From a virus, in IMG/VR virus record IMGVR_UViG_3300030098_001856, positions 9,394 through 41,478 of that record: 32,085 bases of DNA; one strand, given 5' to 3'. Each line of letters starts with the position of its first letter. The first letter of the stretch is position 1. The notes beneath the pieces were generated by a model. It worked only from the letters and a program-made list of their open reading frames with translations, searched no databases and was not told the DNA's origin. The position numbers and the translations under genes are program-made. Shown here piece by piece: positions 29,127 through 32,085 of the stretch.

Positions 29127-30291
29127 GCTTACAAGTCAGCCTTGATTTATTTTGCCCAGAAGAGTTTTCAGTTTTAGCGCATTTAGCAACATAGCTGGCT
29201 TTAGCTTCTTTATAGTCTGGGCGATCTTTAGGGTTTGCTGCCCATGCTGCTCTTGCTTCCTCGCCTATCTTGCCCTCATACGGGCATGGAGTACCAGCCA
29301 TATACATCGCACTAAATACTCTAACGTCTTGGCACATAATAGCAACTGCTGCGACTTTCATACCCATATCATAAAGATACTTACCTAGTTTTAGTCTTTC
29401 ACAGTTTTCATCTCTAACTGTTCTTCCAGCAGACAAACCAAATACTTGTCCTTGAAATGCACCAGACCGACCTACAGTACAGAGGTCTTGGCTGTAGCTC
29501 ATTATAGAAGGAGCAATCGCAGAAGCAGGCGGTGCTTCAGTCTTGATGTTTTGATTAATAGTTTGCTCAGATTTCGACTCATTAATGTTTCGATTTGTGT
29601 TGTTAGAAGTGCTGGTGTTTTCATTAACATTTTTATTGTCTGTGGTTACGTTTGAGTTTGAGTTCGACTCGTTTTTATTTACGTTTGTGTTGTTAGATGT
29701 TGATGACGAAGTGTTGTTGTTGTTATTTGTGTTTATGTTTGTATTCGTACTTGTCGAAGTGTTGTTGTTGTTATTTGTGTTAGTCGATGTACTAGTATTG
29801 TTATTGGTATTAGTGCTTGTCGAAGTATTTGTATTTGTATTTGTATTATTATTTGTATTGCTCGATGTGCTTGTATTTGTATTGTTATTTGTATTTGTTG
29901 CGGTTGATGTCGAAGTATTTGTATTTGTGTTGTTGTTGGTAGCAGTCGAGCTATTAGTATTATTATTAGTATTGGTGTTAGTATTTGTTGCTGTTGATGT
30001 ACTAGTATTGTTATTTGTGTTGTTGTTGGTATTAGTGTTTGTATTTGTGTTAGTACCAGTAGATGTAGTAGTTGTTGTATTAGTATTGTTATTAGTATTA
30101 GTATTAGTATTGGTGTTGGTGTTAGTGTTGGTATTGGTGTTGGTATTCGTATTAGTTGTAGTTGTAGTCGATGTCGTAGTCATCGAGTTTTGTTCGCAAT
30201 ACTGATCCCCAGCAGTACAGTCACCAGTTTGATCTGCTTGTGCATCATTTATAAAAAAAAATACAGCAAGCAATGAAATATATTTTTTCAT
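29104..30291 (-). CDS. Exported Asn/Thr-repeat protein with Cys-rich C-terminal domain
   Basis: A 395-residue protein with a signal peptide (MKKYISLLAVFFFINDAQA, cleavage before D20). Residues about 37-250 are almost only Asn, Thr and Ser in NTNT, NNNT and TSTS runs, presumably disordered or beta-helical. The C-terminal part (about 255-395) is a conserved-looking domain: YSQDLCTVGRSGAFQGQVFG, RTVRDENCERLKLGKYLYDM, MKVAAVAIMCQDVRVFSAMY, TPCPYEGKIGEEARAAWAAN. The cysteines could form disulfides outside the cytoplasm. I recognise the C-terminal pattern from other phages, without a known role. Four bases overlap the nuclease gene before it and 23 bases the nidogen-like gene after it, so the two exported proteins are made together. 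Confidence 0.8.
   Translation of the reverse strand: MKKYISLLAVFFFINDAQADQTGDCTAGDQYCEQNSMTTTSTTTTTNTNTNTNTNTNTNTNTNTNTNNNTNTTTTTSTGTNTNTNTNTNNNTNNNTSTSTATNTNTNTNNNTNSSTATNNNTNTNTSTSTATNTNNNTNTSTSSNTNNNTNTNTNTSTSTNTNNNTSTSTNTNNNNNTSTSTNTNINTNNNNNTSSSTSNNTNVNKNESNSNSNVTTDNKNVNENTSTSNNTNRNINESKSEQTINQNIKTEAPPASAIAPSIMSYSQDLCTVGRSGAFQGQVFGLSAGRTVRDENCERLKLGKYLYDMGMKVAAVAIMCQDVRVFSAMYMAGTPCPYEGKIGEEARAAWAANPKDRPDYKEAKASYVAKCAKTENSSGQNKSRLTCKREFDKGS
29541..30183 (-). repeat. Hexanucleotide-like Asn/Thr coding repeat
   Basis: A degenerate tandem repeat with a six-base period (Asn codon plus Thr or Ser codon) runs for over 600 bases. Synonymous changes break the unit throughout, so selection on the protein, not simple DNA slippage, seems to hold the pattern. 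Copy number is likely to vary between relatives. Confidence 0.8.
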
Positions 30292-30707
30292 ATGCTATCT
30301 GGGTCAAACAAACCATTTGCAATTAATGTTTGTCTATTAGTAATGTGTTCTTTTTCTATTTCTTCTTTGCTCTGTCCGTAATATTCAACTGCAAGAAAGT
30401 TATCAATTAAAGATTGATTGATATTTGTATCGCCAACATGAAGCTCTCCTAATATACGACCAAACTTGCCTTTTTTATCTTTTTTGGTTTTTATAACAAC
30501 ATCACCTTTAGATAACTCTTTAACCAAAAAATCTTTACTCATAAGACCTCTAGCCTTTTCATCTTTATCTCTAGTGCGGGATTCTGGTGTATCAATGCCA
30601 TACATACGAACTCTTGCCTTATGAAATATAGAAAAACCACAATCAATAATTACATCGACTGTATCACCATCTACAACTCTTGCTATTTGACAATTATATT
30701 CAAACAT
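30288..30707 (-). CDS. Staphylococcal-nuclease-like (SNase) thermonuclease homologue
   Basis: A 139-residue protein of the SNase fold with the catalytic set intact: RVVDGDT (D13, D15), R34 and D39-T40-x-E42 in ARVRMYGIDTPE, and R84 in KGKFGRILGEL, equivalent to D21, R35, D40, T41, E43 and R87 of the staphylococcal enzyme. INQSLIDNFLAVEYYG follows as expected. It has no signal peptide, so it would act in the cytoplasm, perhaps degrading host DNA or RNA to feed phage synthesis, or act late in the cycle given its operon. Calcium-dependent DNA/RNA cleavage is family knowledge. It overlaps the next gene by four bases and the 43-residue gene before it by one. Confidence 0.9.
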   Translation of the reverse strand: MFEYNCQIARVVDGDTVDVIIDCGFSIFHKARVRMYGIDTPESRTRDKDEKARGLMSKDFLVKELSKGDVVIKTKKDKKGKFGRILGELHVGDTNINQSLIDNFLAVEYYGQSKEEIEKEHITNRQTLIANGLFDPDSI

Positions 30708-30838
30708 TACAACAACCCAAAAATTCTAAATAAATCCCAAAGAACATAGGCAAAACAAATCCAAAATGCTTTTCTATAAAAAGCATATTTGTTGTAAACA
30801 ACTTCTGGCACTTTGCCTAATCTATAAAGCTCTTCCAT
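30707..30838 (-). CDS. 43-residue membrane micro-protein
   Basis: ATG 30838 opens a 43-codon frame ending TAA at 30707. The stop and the nuclease start share a base (TAATG). The product begins MEELYRLGKVPEVVYNKYAF and then has a hydrophobic aromatic segment (WICFAYVLWDLFRIFGLL) that could span the membrane once. The frame fills the gap between two genes exactly, which supports coding. Function unknown; a lysis or membrane accessory role fits the surroundings. Confidence 0.65.
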   Translation of the reverse strand: MEELYRLGKVPEVVYNKYAFYRKAFWICFAYVLWDLFRIFGLL

Positions 30839-30853
30839 GAATATTCAAAAACT

Positions 30854-31063
30854 TTACTCAGTTTCTTTATCAGTTGCTTGTGTTTCTTCTTCTAACTTGT
30901 CAACAACAGTACCAACCGCACCAACTGGTATAGCTATTGCTGTCTGCCCAATGCTAACTACATCATCAACAACTGCTCCTGCAATGTTTTTGCCTGATTC
31001 TATCGTTGTTTGTACTGCCGAACAGCCTGTTAAAATAAAACTTAACGCTAATATTTTTTTCAT
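30854..31063 (-). CDS. Small phage lipoprotein
   Basis: A 69-residue protein with a type II signal peptide (MKKILALSFILTGC, lipidated Cys14). The mature part is VVDDVVSIGQTAIAIPVGAV, then a Lys/Glu-rich end. It should sit at the periplasmic face of a membrane. It resembles very short lipoproteins that many marine phages encode near nucleases and lysis genes; the role is unknown. It may act in entry exclusion or as an additional outer-membrane factor. It overlaps the preceding small gene by one base (TAATG). Confidence 0.75.
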   Translation of the reverse strand: MKKILALSFILTGCSAVQTTIESGKNIAGAVVDDVVSIGQTAIAIPVGAVGTVVDKLEEETQATDKETE

Positions 31064-31227
31064 TACTTATCCTTTGCTTTCCATAGGTTTAAAGCTCCTG
31101 CATCAATTACTGCATAGAGTTTTTTCATCCAACCCGTTTTTTTAGGCGTTGGTGTTATCATTGCAATTACACTACAAGTAGTAACTACTGTCATTATAAT
31201 TGCCATTATATTTGCAAATGTTTGCAT
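31063..31227 (-). CDS. 54-residue membrane micro-protein
   Basis: ATG 31227 has a good AAGGAGA ribosome site and opens a 54-codon frame ending TAA at 31063. The product has an N-terminal hydrophobic helix (FANIMAIIMTVVTTCSVIAM) and then a basic segment (TPKKTGWMKKLYAVIDAGAL). One membrane pass with a positively charged interior side is expected. Its stop shares a base with the lipoprotein start, implying coupled translation. No family recognised. Confidence 0.7.
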   Translation of the reverse strand: MQTFANIMAIIMTVVTTCSVIAMITPTPKKTGWMKKLYAVIDAGALNLWKAKDK

Positions 31228-31239
31228 ATTTTTTCTCCT

Positions 31240-31407
31240 TTATCCAAAAATTATTCCAGCCATACCAATTACCAAAGTAATCAGTGTAGCCACTATAAAG
31301 TGTTCCAGTCGTTTAACCCTGTTAATAACTTCTAACCATCGCTCTGCACAGACTGCTTCGTGGCTTTCTATTTTATTATTAACAGTAGCTACAGTCATTT
31401 TAGTCAT
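31240..31407 (-). CDS. 55-residue XhlA-like coil plus membrane protein
   Basis: I chose the ATG at 31407, which overlaps the TGA of the oxygenase gene (ATGA), over a longer frame from 31497 that reads the oxygenase gene out of frame. The product starts MTKMTVATVNNKIESHEAVC, then a charged helix (ERWLEVINRVKRLEHF) and a terminal membrane helix (IVATLITLVIGMAGIIFG). A short amphipathic helix followed by a C-terminal membrane span is the layout of XhlA-type haemolysin/holin helpers. This is a topological likeness only. Confidence 0.65.
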   Translation of the reverse strand: MTKMTVATVNNKIESHEAVCAERWLEVINRVKRLEHFIVATLITLVIGMAGIIFG

Positions 31408-32066
31408 GCTGCCTCTACTTCCCAACAATTCAAGTTTGAAGCAACTGTTCGTCTTTCTCCTTCGCCTTTGAATGGATAAACCATGTGAGATAACCAAGAA
31501 GGAAATAAATACAGCTTTCCAACTTCAGGTTGTACTTCAAAACTTTGCGGTGGTCTTAATCGTTCTACATTCATTATTTCATTACGACCATAATTAAATG
31601 CTAAGTACCCATCACACGCACCAGACGCTTCGTATTTATTATACAAAGGACTGCCAGCAGCAGGTTGATCCAGTATCTGTTGTGGCACTTTAGTCCAACA
31701 AGTCGTTGATATGCCCATAATTGTTTTAGTGCCGTGATCGTGTATTGGGTTGTAATCACCAGCATAACTATGAACCGACCACGTTTCGTCTATCGCAACT
31801 TGCCGATTCTTTTTAAGGTTACTGCCTGTTTCTTTCATAAAATGATTAATGTATTGAGCACCTAGCAAAGTTACAAACTTAGAATATTGTCTAACCTTTT
31901 CATGTTCTGGGTCCATATTTAATTGCTCACCATGAGCAATCTGCCCTACCAATGAATGTGCCAATGATTCTTTATCTGCTTGTTCTCTAAGATCGTCAAG
32001 ATAAGTATTTAAGTCCTCAACCATGCCGTCTGGCATACGAGTCTCTAATACGAACACCGAAGGCAT
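31404..32066 (-). CDS. 2OG-Fe(II) oxygenase-like protein
   Basis: A 220-residue protein (as counted from ATG 32066) of the 2-oxoglutarate/iron oxygenase type that phages often carry. A metal site candidate is H109-D110-H111 in YNPIHDHGTK. The second half has the family pattern LYLFPSWLSHMVYPF with H194 as distal ligand, then GEGERRTVASNLN with R205/R206 to bind 2-oxoglutarate. Substrate unknown; nucleic acid or protein hydroxylation are options. The frame stays open to the right edge (residues DVNIWT would precede this Met), and the ribosome site here is weak, so the gene may start outside the window and be 5'-partial. It is the first late gene visible. Confidence 0.8.
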   Translation of the reverse strand: MPSVFVLETRMPDGMVEDLNTYLDDLREQADKESLAHSLVGQIAHGEQLNMDPEHEKVRQYSKFVTLLGAQYINHFMKETGSNLKKNRQVAIDETWSVHSYAGDYNPIHDHGTKTIMGISTTCWTKVPQQILDQPAAGSPLYNKYEASGACDGYLAFNYGRNEIMNVERLRPPQSFEVQPEVGKLYLFPSWLSHMVYPFKGEGERRTVASNLNCWEVEAA

Positions 32067-32085
32067 TGTCCAGATATTAACATCA

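Noticed and set aside
29541-30183. Regular repeats that could be taken for a CRISPR array or satellite DNA
   Set aside because: The period is six bases with no unique spacers and the frame is maintained, so it is a coding repeat.
29585-30205. A 206-codon plus-strand frame rich in Val, Leu and Phe that looks like a giant membrane protein
   Set aside because: It is the complement of the Asn/Thr repeat tract; the hydrophobic pattern is a mirror of those codons. The minus-strand frame has a signal peptide, a conserved C-terminal domain and operon context.
31408-31497. N-terminal extension of the XhlA-like protein to 31497
   Set aside because: The added part is the oxygenase gene read out of frame, with an Arg-rich stretch. 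The ATGA overlap at 31404-31407 is the natural start.
1-32085. Search for tRNA genes, integrase, attachment sites or transposase
   Set aside because: No cloverleaf-like sequence, recombinase motif or terminal inverted repeats with a transposase were recognised by reading; absence is not proven without a dedicated scan.

Overview
The window reads as part of the genome of a tailed double-stranded DNA phage, most likely a podovirus-like marine phage. The reasons are a T7 gp4-like primase-helicase, a phage recombination set, a P22 gp10-like tail protein, a T7 gp13-like acyltransferase, a giant ejection/polyvalent-type protein, a spanin pair, and the Gly-Gly-Arg-rich structural proteins I associate with uncultured marine phage genomes. 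The DNA is AT-rich by eye and coding is almost gapless: no gene-free stretch exceeds about 150 bases. No tRNA, rRNA, insertion sequence, CRISPR array, integrase or attachment site is apparent. Terminase, portal, capsid, DNA polymerase and endolysin are not in the window and may lie outside it. The host cannot be named from this sequence; sigma70-like promoters fit a bacterium.

Layout: (1) 1-2325, leftward: a gene running off the left edge, the primase-helicase, and a small gene of unknown function. A 65-bp zone with three copies of a 16-bp operator-like repeat, a TATAAT box and a hairpin separates the last two. (2) 2326-2408: a divergent control region with two back-to-back sigma70-like promoters. 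(3) 2409-7816, rightward: an early/recombination operon with small proteins, a Cas4/RecB-like nuclease with four cysteines, a DUF1071-type annealing protein, an SSB-tailed protein, a DUF3310 protein, a membrane protein, a Ref-like nuclease, a Holliday-junction-resolvase-like nuclease and two conserved phage proteins. (4) 7754-32085, leftward: one long late operon. In transcription order it holds a 2OG-Fe(II) oxygenase, four tiny membrane/lipoprotein genes, a staphylococcal-nuclease-like enzyme, two exported repeat-rich proteins (Asn/Thr repeat; nidogen-like plus Tyr/Glu-rich), a membrane coiled-coil protein, a holin candidate, an i-spanin/o-spanin pair, tail and virion proteins, a GNAT-like protein and finally a 2921-residue protein with three HExxH metallopeptidase signatures.

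How the parts fit: the leftward left end copies DNA, and the rightward operon resects, anneals and resolves it. The SSB-like protein and the Ref-like nuclease both end in an SSB-style Asp-x-Ile-Pro-Phe tip, so they may dock on shared partners. The late operon makes tail and ejected proteins plus lysis factors. Its genes are joined by 1-, 4- or 8-base overlaps, which points to translational coupling. The early and late operons converge and overlap tail-to-tail by 63 bases at 7754-7816. Functions below are from motif recognition only; no database search was run.
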